Shown piece by piece: positions 34,449-45,040 of a DNA stretch of 64,000 nt (the first letter of the stretch is position 1; each line of letters opens with the position of its first letter). Where the stretch lies: positions 310,001 through 374,000 of the forward strand of contig NC_033623.1 in NCBI RefSeq assembly GCF_001540865.1, in the 5' to 3' direction. Made by a program: the position numbers and the translations under genes. Origin of the DNA: Ananas comosus (taxonomy: Eukaryota > Streptophyta > Magnoliopsida > Poales > Bromeliaceae). Under the pieces are notes generated by a model. It had not been told where the DNA came from. It worked only from the letters and a program-made list of their open reading frames with translations, and made no database searches.

Positions 34449-37070
34449 TTAAGCAGCGGTTACGGCCGATTGCTTTCCTGATTCTTCGCCTTGCAAGCTG
34501 TTGTAATAGTCGACGAGTACCTTCCACCCTCCGGGGCACATGAAGCCGTCGGGAGGGCTCTCTCCATTTCTTGCATATGTTCTCATCTATTAACATACAA
34601 GTTCGAAAAATGTGATGCTTTTAACCTACAGCAGAAGCTACTGAATAAGAAAATGAAGGTGAGTTGCATATATGAGGTTACCTTGGTTCCTGAGATGAAA
34701 AGAAAATCTTGAGATCGCGAAGGGTCGAAGAATGCCATCTTCTTTGCCATCAGGTCGTACGCTGCCACCTGCGACGCTTAACAAAGATGGGGATCAAATT
34801 TTGCTGTAGACTATCAGAAGAAGATCATGAAGTAACTTATTCTACCGATAGAAGAATCAAGTTTGAATGTGAACGAGTTCAAGAATACGCAACTAATTCC
34901 AGTTTCAACAGCGCTTACTCTGTACCTTTCAGACATATAAACTAACGGTGAGATGTAATGATCTATAATTAACCTGGATGCATGAACTAAACCAAGAGAA
35001 AGATTAAATTTCAGGAAATAAAAACTGGAAAAAAGAATGGCAAATTTTGAAGTTAGAAGCCAGTGAAGTGAAGCAGTATACCCTGAAGGGCAATATATTC
35101 AGCTTCTCTAAACCAGGAGCCATGCTTAAGACTTTTTTCCCGTGATCGGGATCGTACAAGTCCCTCTTCTCAGTCGGATGACTCATCCCAGCAGGATCGC
35201 GGCCTACAATATAAAAATTAGCTCCGGCATTAATCCGAGCTTTAGCGTGCCACTGTACTTCCGTCGGGCCCGCGTAATGCATAGGAGAAGGGAATATTGC
35301 TACAATTGTAGTCTCAGGATCAAGAACTCCATCTTCCAGAACCTGTTAGCAGACGAAGCTATAACATCTAAAATAGCATGTGAGCTTCAGTTTATAACCT
35401 GTATATGTAAATGCGCTTTATAAGAAAAGATCGATAGGAAATGTAAATAAGTAGATGTAACCTTGCTATGCTGCTCCATCCGCACGGGCAAGGGCACATC
35501 GTCGGCCTTAGTAAAACCGCCCAAAGGATGAAGTAACAAAATAGGGTTTTTGTAGCCCATTTCCAAAAGACGCCTCCTCGTATCATTCATCAGCAACGCG
35601 TGGCCGTTATGTACAGGGTTCCTCAACTGAAAGGCAAATACAGCATCCGCCTTGCGTCTGTCGAATTCCGTTCTAAGTTCTTTTGGCGAGAGCCTGTAGT
35701 GATCGAGACCATCGTTATATTTGATTGGTTCCAACACTTCGAGGTCCCCGCCGATCAACCAATCCCCGGCCGGGATTATGAACTCCTCGACATAAGGTAA
35801 TCCCGGAGCTGTCGTCCCCCATGTTCTAGCTATTCTTTCTTCTTTGTTGTGTTTGTATATTTCAATGCTGCATAAGAGAGTATTGCCTCAGAAGTTTATA
35901 CTACAGGTGCGTGTAGTTTCGCACAGTATCATCATCAATAGTGCGAGGTGATTTAGCACCAATCTCGAGTTCAGTGGCATATTAATATCCCCAAATTCCT
36001 TACGAATACAAAAGAAACTCTTCAACCTGTGTATTGCATCATGTTGCATATTGAGGGGATATTTATTTCACCGAGGGTGAAGTTCAGATTAAAATAGATT
36101 TTCGGACGAACTAGAGTTTGAGTTTCGATTGAAGATAAAATTACGGTGAATCAAACAAATTAGCCTTTTACTGTTATTAAACACTACAATCTCCCCTGTT
36201 CTTCTCAAACTACCACATTGTATACACATATTTCTCCATCAATTTATACTAATTCCACTAAAAATCTTCCAAAAATTGATCTCCACCAAAATGAATCATC
36301 ACTACATCTAACTAATAAATAAATAAATAAATCCAAAAATTCATCTTTGTACTTTAAACTCTACTGATTCCGAAATAACCACAACAAATCCAATAATTTA
36401 ATAAACAAAAAAAAAGAGAGGGAAATTAAATAAATAATTTTTTTTAAAAAAAAAACCCTAACCTCCTTAAGATAGCGAAGATGTTCCCGGAGGGGCCCTG
36501 GAGCGCGACGTGGGGGCTGTCGCCGATGGAGAGCTTGACGTCGTCGGCAATGGCGAGGACGATGGGGAGCGACATGTTGACGCGGGGGCCATGGGGGAGG
36601 CGCATGGAGTTGAAGTGCAGGGACTCGAGGTACTCGCGCTCCCGCATGAAGCCCCGGAGCGGGCTCGCCCACCCCTCGGCCAACACGTGCGCCCACTCCA
36701 CGTCCACCGCCCCCGCCGGAACCCTAGGCAGCGCCGCCGCCTCCGCGCGCCGCGCCGCGCGCTCCGCCGCGGGCACCACCAGGTCCACTAGCTCCCCGCC
36801 GTCGGGCTCGATCAAGGAGCTCCGCACGCGCGGAGGCGACGACGAAGCCGCCGCCGCCGCCGCCATTGGCGCCCGCGAGGAAGGAGGAGGGTGGAGGAAG
36901 GGGACGAAGGGGTTAGAGTTGAGGAGAGGGTTCGACAATGGAGGTGGGTTTCGGGGGAGGAGGGAGAGGGAGGGGCAAAAATGACGCCTTGGGGAGGGAG
37001 AAGAGGGGGAGAGTGGGTGGAAGAAGAGGGTACGGTGGTGGGATTTGGGGGTACAAATGGGGTTCGCCAT
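34449..37070 (-). CDS. APS1: ATP sulfurylase, plastid type
   Basis: Exons in transcript order 37070-36463, 35867-35462, 35342-35082, 34768-34682 and 34586-34449 join in frame to 499 residues. The first about 68 residues are Ser/Pro-rich and basic, as in plastid transit peptides. The enzyme part follows: [34 protein letters not shown], the ATP-binding [10 protein letters not shown] (HNGH 289-292), [39 protein letters not shown] (about 385) and the end [10 protein letters not shown]. It makes adenosine 5'-phosphosulfate from sulfate and ATP, the first step of sulfate assimilation. A second in-frame ATG at residue 69 starts exactly where the transit peptide would end. The first exon is strongly GC-rich while the intergenic flanks are AT-rich. 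The symbol is by family; paralogue number is not known. Confidence 0.94.
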
Positions 37071-37102
37071 GGGAGGAGGAGGAGAGAGAAAGTGTGAGAC
37101 GA

Positions 37103-37125
37103 GGAGAGAGAGAGAGAGAGAGAGA
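37103..37125. repeat. (GA)n microsatellite in ATP sulfurylase leader
   Basis: Eleven or so GA units about 35 bases upstream of the ATP sulfurylase start codon, most likely within the 5' untranslated region or core promoter. Confidence 0.75.
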
Positions 37126-37725
37126 TCCTCTTGTGTTGGCTAAAAAATAGGGGGGACGTTTTTGGGTAAGCGTTATTTTTCTATTTTTAAATATCGTTTC
37201 ATTATGATTATATATTATTTTATTTAAGTATATTAGAATGGTAGGTTTAGGGTGGGGGATATGATTAGGAGAATCTTTCCTTCCTTTTATGGCAAATAAT
37301 AATTTAAGAAAATTATTTTTTTTGTTGGTTTAGTTATTATGCTTATTATTATTTTATTTTATATGGGATCTTTTGTTATTTTTTTAGTTTTAAATATAAA
37401 CTCTCCACGTAATTAGATATGCTACTAGATGAACTTTTTTATTATTATTGTTGTTATGATTTGCCAGCAATAAAAAAAAAAATTACTTGCAAAAATTTTA
37501 TGTGCTTTTAAGCTTTATAATATTTGTAAGATCTACTTTGTAAGAAAATATTAAAAAATAAAATAAAATTTCTTTTTAATTATGTGTGTTGATAAGTAAT
37601 CTAATATTTTTAATAATTTTAGATTTATTTCTGTCAAGTTTATCTCTTAATATTTTGTTGCTTAGACATAGATAAATTTAAATCTGGTTCAATTATTATT
37701 TTTAGGATTTTGATTTATACTTATA
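37126..37725. other. AT-rich DNA upstream of ATP sulfurylase
   Basis: Contains the upstream promoter region of the ATP sulfurylase gene and featureless AT-rich sequence. I see no coding region. Confidence 0.6.
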
Positions 37726-38060
37726 TATAGACTGTTGTAATTGTATGAAAAATCATCCACCATTGAAATTTAGTACAAAAATATTTAATGAAGTTTTAGT
37801 TTTATACTCCTCTCCTTTCAACAAGTGGTATCAGAGCGAGTTGCGGATTTACAAAATTCGGTACCGGGGCGAGTACTAGATTCCTAACAATTAGTATAAG
37901 AGAAAATCAAGCTTCCAACAATGTGATTAAATGCTTCAAAAAAAAAAAGAACATTCTTTTATTTTCATTATTGATTAATTTACAAGGTTATTTATTTTTA
38001 TGGACCCAAATGATGAATTGATTTGTCTTTCTCAGATGTTTGAGAGCTACAGTTTGAATG
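37726..38060 (+). mobile_element. Degenerate copia-type LTR retroelement remnant
   Basis: TGGTATCAGAGC at 37826-37837 is the plant copia primer-binding site, preceded by a CAACAAG end and a plausible LTR starting near 37729 (TGTTGTAATTG). Downstream, an ATG at about 38000 opens a short frame (MDPNDELICLSQMFE) that soon stops and could be a decayed gag start. No reverse transcriptase or second LTR is visible. Confidence 0.5.
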
Positions 38061-38499
38061 GTGATACTTAGAATAAAGCTTGATGCTTTTTAGGATTCTA
38101 CTTTTGACAAAATAGCATCCTTTTTTTTGACTAAATTGCATATGCATGGAATCTAGCTACTACTATTTAAATAGTAATTTTTTTTTCTAAATGAATTCTG
38201 ATATATAGTTATATACATACTTTTTTATTTGAAATTTATTATTTAGATACTGGATATCTACAATTTATTGCTATTGTTGAATTACTAAGTTAATTTGAGT
38301 GAGAAAGTATTGGAAATTAAGATATTGCTAATAGATTTACTTATTTTTTTTAAGTATATATTAATTGTTAATATAAAATAACATCTATTAAATTGGATGT
38401 AGTTGTCAATCAGTGACAGGTATATCCACATTTATTTATTCAAACAATTGTATTAACAAACATTATAGCTAATATGCTTAACTCTCGTATATAAATATA

Positions 38500-38527
38500 C
38501 TAGTAAAATACCCGCGCGATGCTGCGG
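38500..38527 (-). mobile_element. Possible Helitron 3' end
   Basis: On the minus strand a GC-rich imperfect hairpin (CCGCAGCATCGCGCGG) is followed by TATTTTA and CTAG, then T. That is the 3' signature of Helitrons (hairpin, about 10 bases, CTRR, insertion before T). I cannot find the matching TC end, so this is tentative. Confidence 0.35.
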
Positions 38528-38628
38528 ATATAAAAATATTTTTATAATAAATTTTAGTTTTTTTAATATTTTTATATAGTTTTATAAATCTAATTATTAA
38601 TTAAATAAAAGTTATAAAAGTCATTAAA

Positions 38629-38739
38629 ATTGGTATATGCGCAAAGTAAATTTATACAATAGTTTATTTTATAAAAAATTATANATTGGTATATGCGCAA
38701 AGTAAATTTATACAATAGTTTATTTTATAAAAAATTATA
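38629..38739. repeat. Exact 55-base duplication around a single N
   Basis: Bases 38629-38683 and 38685-38739 are identical and separated only by N at 38684. As at 21208, this looks like an unmerged contig overlap. Confidence 0.85.
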
Positions 38740-39356
38740 TGAAAAGGATTTGAGATAAATCTATCAAAATAATTTTTAAAAAATCAATAAATAGAAGGAA
38801 AATAAAACTGTAGAAGATATTGTTTAATAAAATTAATTATATATACACACATGCACTATATTTTTAAAACTTTACTCCTGAAACTTAAATTCCGTAACTT
38901 TTTTATACAATGAAATTTTGTGTGATTAAATTTCATCTATCAAATTAGATTTTATTATGTGATTTATTATGTGTATTATTAATAAAATTATTTAATTATA
39001 TTATATAAAACTAATTATTAATAAATTTAATTAATTATTTAATTTCATAGAGTTTAGAGATTTAAAATTTTAAACTTTGAAGCTTAAAATTTAGAAATAA
39101 ATATTATAAGTAAAAAATAAAATTTAAAATTTAAATATAAAATATAAAATTAGAAATTTAAAACTTTAAAATTTTGAAGTTTAGAAAGCTTAAAATTTAG
39201 AAATAAATATTATAAGTAAAAATTGAAATTTAAAATTTAAATAAAAAATAAAAAATTAGAAATTTAAAACTTTAAAATTTGGAAGTATCAAAATTTTATA
39301 TTTTGATATAAAAAATTTAAAACTTTATATATATATATAGAGAGAGAGGGAGAGAG

Positions 39357-39405
39357 AAGGGGGGTTTGGGGGACACGTGTCACCCTGTGGTCCCCCCAAA
39401 CCCTC
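39357..39405. repeat. GC-rich hairpin with CACGTG in the loop side
   Basis: GGGGTTTGGGGGAC pairs with GTCCCCCCAAACCC across a short loop containing CACGTG (39374-39379). It stands out in very AT-rich DNA and is flanked by (TA)n/(GA)n and GATA-like runs. It may be a minimal foldback element. Confidence 0.55.
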
Positions 39406-39442
39406 CTTTAATGTAGTTAGATAGATAGATATATATATATAT

Positions 39443-39500
39443 ACAGAGAAAGTCCAGTTAGGATACTATCGATAGCACCAAGCGCTTAGTGTTACTAAAT
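39443..39500. mobile_element. Fragment of the ACTATCGATAGC foldback family
   Basis: The block GGATACTATCGATAGCACC resembles the terminal GAATACTATCGATAGCAAA of the element at 50770-51308, again beside a (TA)n run. The other end was not found, so it is a remnant or a solo end. Confidence 0.45.
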
Positions 39501-41229
39501 TTTATGCCGTTAGATTTATCATTTTCATCATTTCCAACTGTTAGATCATACTATTTAACCGACTACCTATTCAATCCTAGAGAACTACTATCAACCTAAC
39601 CAGAGATCACTATCATCTTAACTATATATTTTTTTTATTCAAGTACCGAAAACTTAATAGTATCAATGACGTGGTGTTATTAATAATATTTTAGCCAAAC
39701 AATGTGAGCCATAAAGAAAGGACTCACTGGAATAAATATTATACTTCAAATTATGTGAGCCAAATACAAAAAAAAAAGAAGCAAATTTAAATTTCAAATT
39801 ACAAATTAATTAACCAAATATTTAATAATTTGAGTGATTGATAGGGAGGTATTTTGGGTGCCCATAACAGGAGTGACCTCCACCTCTTATTAGGGAATGT
39901 TGAATGAGAACCTCAGGTTGTAGTGAGGTGATTAGATTGGACAATAAAAAGGTATTGTGGGGTTTCAAAGGAGTATAATATTTGTTCTTTGGAATGAGGG
40001 GCCCACTATGACTTGTGTTTGTGAGTTTATTGGGACCATTTCTTTGCCTTGCTCCCTTTTTTTAAAAAAATTATTGAAAAACTTTGTCTTTTAAGTATTT
40101 TGTGTACCCAAATGTATTGGAGTTGTTTAATGCTATAAGCAAAAAAAATTTTAAAAAAAAAAAGAAAAGAAAAAGAAAAAGAGCATATAATTATAGATTT
40201 TGCTTTTCTGGTGAGATTGTAGAAACTATATTTTTATCTTATCGGCTGTTTGACATGTGCAACTTGTTTTTATTACAGAAATAAATGAAGTATTTTTTTT
40301 TAGCATAGTTTTGTTGTACACAATGCATTTTATATGTAATGATGTATAAAGTCTTAGTATAATATATGAGCAGAGAGAGCTCTTGTTTGGTTTGATATAA
40401 AACATGTTCCACTCTGCTGTATGATGCAAATTGTGTAATTACTGTTTGAATAGTGTATAAAAAAAAAAAATTATAATAATCTCTCTAACAACTACTCTTT
40501 TATCTTCAAAAAACAAAAAAAAAAAAAAAAAAAAAAAAAAACAACTCTTTGCAGTAGGTATGCTTGACTAGTGCTTGTAAAATTCAAATCACATTTCAGT
40601 ATATTTTACCCCAACATAAATTTAAATTTTTTTATTTCTCATATGCTTTATTATACAGTACTGTCACTTCCAAAAACAAAATTTTAAACTTAAAAAGATA
40701 TTTAAGTCGAGTAAAAGTTGCACTAACAAACTATATAAACTTGAAAGCTCAATATATATCATTAGTCATTTACAAGCACTAGTCAAAAAAAGGCTCAATT
40801 GGGTTGGACATTTGAGATTGGATTTGGACCAGTTACAGGATTGGGTTTAGGCCTAATTCTCTAGCCCAAAACTAAAATATATATAAATTATGAGGAATAG
40901 CCTATAGAAAGGTGTGGATAATATTTTTCTTGGCACAATCAAATGAGTCAAATCAAACAAACTAAAATATTAGACAACAAAATTAAAACTTTTAAGGAAT
41001 TAGTAGTTATTTTGAAATGACTCAAAATTTAAGTCAGTTTTGTGTACTTCTACCAGTATTTTTATTACACATGTATAGTTTTGTATGTTGTCGAAAAATA
41101 GTTGAGCTTGCCCTATTTTACAACCTCATCATCCAAGGGCCAATTTTTCTTTATTAATCTTGTTATGCTTTGTTCTTTTAATAGTAAATTTTTTTAAAAA
41201 AATCTTTTAAATTGTGGAAGGTATTAGAT
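39500..41229. other. AT-rich intergenic stretch with A-runs
   Basis: No gene or complete element recognised. Long A-runs at about 40146-40165 and 40508-40541 look like poly(A) remnants, but no retroposed body was identified. Confidence 0.55.
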
Positions 41230-41697
41230 CGTTGGCGCTAACCATTAATTTCAAAAGCTCGAGCTGTTAGAAATACGCAACCAATTCATTTGAAGTGTAC
41301 AGATATAGCGCTCTCGGGTCTCGATTGTGACTCGGCCCAACCAGTTTCACGCCACAGGACAGGATACTGGCACATTTAAGCCAACAACCCCCCTCTAGCA
41401 TCTGCACACATTTGGAGTATGTGGGAATCAAACTCACGACCTCTAGCTCTAATATCACTTGTCGGATTGTTGGCGCTAACCATTAATCCCAAAATCTCGA
41501 GCTATTAGAAATACGCAACCAATTCACTTAAAGCCTACAGATACAGCGCCCCCGGGTCTCGATTGTGACTCGGCCCAACCAGCCTCACGCCACTTCAAAT
41601 ATAACTCAGCCTACTCAGCCTTACGCTACTTCGAACATGACTCGGCCGAACATGGCTTCCCGCTACAGAATAAAATGCTGACCCATTTAAGCCAATA
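41230..41697 (-). mobile_element. TRIM-like element with very short interior
   Basis: Two direct repeats, 41230-41386 and 41468-41697, share TTGGCGCTAACCATTAAT at one end and CATTTAAGCCAA at the other. Read on the minus strand, each starts TGTTGG-like and ends CCAACR. Between them are only about 80 bases holding TGATATTAGAGC (a variant primer-binding site) after the upstream repeat and AGAGGGGGG (a polypurine tract) before the downstream repeat. The upstream repeat is about 70 bases longer because an ACTCGGCC..CACGCTACTTC unit is multiplied inside it. No coding capacity. Confidence 0.65.
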
Positions 41698-41850
41698 GAA
41701 AGGAGATTTACGATGGTTATATTAAAGATTGTAATCCTACTATCCTCTTTGGATTATAGACTTAGCATTTTACCTATTTCCACATACTTTTTTTTTTTTT
41801 CCTAGTTTTCTACTTCATGTGAAACTTAAATTCCATTTGCTTCTTTTACT

Positions 41851-42345
41851 TTTTTTTTTTTTTAGAGAAAAAGATAGCAAGCTACCCGCTTCATTCAATA
41901 GGAATAGTGAACTTAGCAAGATATATGGAAGCAGCTAGCGCTTCCGAAGGATACAGGAGGTATAAGTGTGAGGAAAACAAACGGAAAAATAGCGAGTAAA
42001 AAGAGTTAGCAAAAGAAATGGAAAAGGATAAAGTAAAAAAATGAAAAATGAAAGAAAAACAGTAAGAGGGTCGACGGTCAGTGAATCTCGCTCTAAGAGG
42101 CTAGTAGGGCTTTAACTCGCTCCAGCGACCGGGTAGGGTTGCGGGATGACGCGCGAAAAATGATGTTGTTCCTGTCCGTCCAAACGACCTACCATATTGC
42201 CGACAAAAGAGTTAATCCTTTTAGCCTCGATACAGAGTCGGTTATGCCAGTAGTTTTGATCCATAGTTCTCGAACCTCGATCGAGTCCTCTAGTATCACG
42301 TCCGAACCTTTCGCACATAGGAGCAGGTATCTAACGAACGCACAA
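41851..42345 (-). mobile_element. 5'-truncated LINE, 3' end of ORF2 and tail
   Basis: Read on the minus strand, a broken frame carries LLSAIW, then a stop, then VVWTDRNNIIFRASSRN and ALLASQSEIH. The W..WTDRNNIIF pattern is typical of the C-terminal end of plant L1-type LINE ORF2. It is followed by about 260 bases of untranslated tail and a poly(A) run (T-run 41851-41863 on the plus strand). The 5' limit near 42345 is uncertain. Stops show it is dead. Confidence 0.65.
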
Positions 42346-42365
42346 TTACTATATATATATATATG

Positions 42366-42904
42366 CAGAGTGGGCTGGTATGCTTCTGGAAGCACGGAGC
42401 CCTCCGTGCTTCCAAGTTGTTTTCGATGTTCGGACTTTCGAATCAACGATCGGCTCTGTTAGACTTGATCTAGAGTATTTGAAGTAGCTAGAAAATAAAT
42501 TTTGTGATTTTTCGATATCATTTGCCTAGTGATCGAAGGGGCTCAAAATCAATAATTTTAATGACCGTGGTGAGCCGTTTGCAAGTTTAACGGTGTAGAA
42601 ATATCCAAATTACATGAAATTTTGATAGAAAATTCTTTATACCATATAAAACAAGATCAATAACTTTGATCTAAAATTTTAATGTCATATCATCATATTT
42701 TGTAAGATTTTTATTTTCAGCTGTTGATTTTGAGCCACTTCGATCACTAGGCAAATGATATCGAAAAATCACAAAATTTATTTTCTAGATACTTCAAATA
42801 CTCTAGATCAAGTCTAACGGAGCCGATCGTCAATTCGAAAGTCCGAACATCGAAAACAACTTGGAAGCACGAAACGCTCCGTGCTTCCAGAAGCATACGA
42901 GACG

Positions 42905-42907
<3 letters not shown>
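42366..42907. mobile_element. 540-bp foldback element with about 185-bp inverted ends
   Basis: The left part (TATGCTTCTGGAAGCACGGAG, then TTTTCGATGTTCGGACTTTCG and so on to GGCTCAAAATCAA) is repeated in reverse at the right end with few mismatches. The flanks are TA repeats. The middle (AACGGTGTAGAAATATCCAAAT) matches the middle of the element at 50770-51308 (AACGGCGTAAAGATATCCAAAT), so both are one family. No open frame of note, so it is non-autonomous. Confidence 0.8.
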
Positions 42908-42944
<37 letters not shown>

Positions 42945-43761
42945 ATTTGTTTTTTCCTAAAGTAACTAAAAAGACCACATAAAGTATATAATATTCAATG
43001 AGCTTTTGATACACCAGCTGAGTACTAAAGTAGCCTCATCTAATGATGCAATATATTGGGTTTGGTGTGCTTTTGAACATGCTTTACTTTTACTTTCCAT
43101 TCATGGAATTAAATGCATGGTTAAATATTATTAACTCCCATGGCCAGTGTTGTTTGACCAAACAAGGAACCAAGTTTTGGTGGATTTGGATTCATAGAAT
43201 GTGACAAAAGATTTCTGTTTTTAGTCCACTAAAGCTAAGTTTTCCCTCTTCATTATTCCTTGTTCAGGTAGAAGTATTCCACTTTATTAGTTTGACCAAA
43301 TGTATAAAAGGATCATATTTTGGATACATTTATCTCTTTTCTCCCAATATTTCTTATTATATATTCTCCATAAGAAAAACTAATACCATGCAAGAAGCTG
43401 TTGTTATTACATAAGCTCTATAAAATAACTTAGAAATAATGTCTAACCCATGATAATTTTCAATCTTGGTAGGATAATTATTTTTTGTCCCCATTGGGAT
43501 TTAGATACCAATTTATTGCTATAGAGAACAATATCAAACACATTGAGATCAGTTAATGTCACCAACTCTCTAACTTAGGGCTTTATTATTGTAGAACTCA
43601 ACAGATATAGTACAATAATTAATCTCATATTAGATCTCTTTTGTGTGGTTAAGGCTAATTTGTTAAAACTAAAACTCCTTTTGCTATTATCTTGACTTAC
43701 TTAAGAAATGTCGATCAACGTCTTTGATCTATTAACTAAACCGATTTCCGAGTGCCGAGTC

Positions 43762-43773
43762 GTCATCTGTCAA
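43762..43773. repeat. Target-site duplication, SINE, left copy
   Basis: GTCATCTGTCAA, identical to 43928-43939 on the other side of the SINE. Confidence 0.85.
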
Positions 43774-43927
43774 TTTTTTTTTTTTTTTTTTGAGAGATAG
43801 GTAGCACGCTATCCGCTTCGTTTATTTCATTTAGAATTAAACTTAGCTGAAAATATGAATCAATTAGGATTCGAGCTTGGGTCTCGGGTACCAACCAGCA
43901 AGCCCTTTACCACTTGCTCTAGGGACG
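43774..43927 (-). mobile_element. tRNA-derived SINE with 12-bp target-site duplication
   Basis: On the minus strand the element begins with an A-box-like block (TAGAGCAAGTGGTAAAGGG) and, about 35 bases on, a B-box-like AGCTCGAATCC, the two internal RNA polymerase III promoter parts of tRNA-derived SINEs. It ends in a poly(A) tail (T-run 43774-43790 on the plus strand). Both sides carry the identical 12 bases GTCATCTGTCAA (43762-43773 and 43928-43939). Length about 154 bases, typical for plant SINEs. Confidence 0.85.
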
Positions 43928-43939
43928 GTCATCTGTCAA
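43928..43939. repeat. Target-site duplication, SINE, right copy
   Basis: GTCATCTGTCAA, identical to 43762-43773. Confidence 0.85.
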
Positions 43940-44684
43940 CATTAAGCTGTGACTAATGCAAATGATTGAGCTTTTTTAAGTTAATGGTGACTTCAATTAC
44001 AAGCATTGTTAACTTAATCTTTGTTCTTTAGTTTGGTCACAAGCAACCATCAAGCTTCAACAGGTGTCAACAAATTAATGGTGGATTATTCACAGTGATT
44101 AATCATTATGCCTCTAAATCCCACTCTGATTAGATCAATTTAAAACCATTTTTTAATTCCATTCAAATATGATAACATATAATAGTACACTATTTTGTCA
44201 TTATAAAGAGAATATGAGATCCTAGCTCAATAATGTGCCATGGTCCTATAAATAGTACTATAAATAATTGAGAAGTTTAAGATTGCATGCAAATGTACAA
44301 TGAATGTTGAATTCAGGGCCATGCATCTTGGGTTTTCTTATTTTAACTATTTTTCAATAGGGCTTTGACTAAGACATTATCCCATTTAAATAGGAAAAGA
44401 ATATTCTCATTTCGGTGAGTGTAACAACACTCTAATTTGGATAATCAAATACGTAACTTGTGATATTATGTAGCTTCTACGAATATGCTGTTTGAGTAAA
44501 ACTATTAAAATTAAACGAGCGCTAATAATTTTTTATAATGAACTTTTTTTAGGCATATATACCCTTGCAAGCATGCTATGTAAAATTATATAAATAAATT
44601 ATAATATCCTTCGATATTATCAATTATTTGCTCATTAATTTACCTCTATTACACTAAGTATAATTTATGGGCGAGAACATAAAT

Positions 44685-45040
44685 TGTCACGCCCCGAATT
44701 ACTCGTTTTCAGGGCGCGCCGACAAATCCGCCGTATACAAAAAAATTTTCTCTGTATACGAAGCGATAGCTGTACCTGTAAATCATATAATACTACAAAC
44801 AGTAGTATAGAGCTGCTAGAAGAATCAGTAGAAAACTAAACTAAGTTTCATATACATACGCCAAAATCTAAGATACCAACTACTCGCACTGGCGAGTTAA
44901 GGATAGGTATGTACATGAACTCCAACAAAACACTACCTGCAGTAGGGCACTTCTAACTCGGCTCGTCGGGTAGGGCTCTAACTCGCGACGTCTTTGCCTC
45001 GATCCTGATCAGGAATAGCAGCAGCCGAAGACGATGGCTC
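44685..45040. mobile_element. LTR-like fragment starting TGTCACGCCCCG
   Basis: This start is typical of many plant gypsy-type LTRs, and the stretch is richer in GC than its surroundings. No internal domain, primer-binding site or second LTR was seen, so it is probably a solo or truncated LTR. Confidence 0.45.

Noticed and set aside
36481..36984. Plus-strand frame opposite ATP sulfurylase exon 1
   Set aside because: Antisense shadow of a GC-rich exon with low-complexity content.
37990..38070. Short MDPNDELICLS frame as a gene
   Set aside because: It stops after some twenty codons and follows a copia primer-binding site, so it is at most a decayed gag start.
41267..42462. Small frames in the 41-42.5 kb region as host genes
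   Set aside because: They fall within the TRIM, LINE and foldback elements.
43868..43921. A tRNA gene on the minus strand
   Set aside because: A and B boxes are present but no acceptor stem or anticodon arm folds; poly(A) and target repeats mark it as a SINE.
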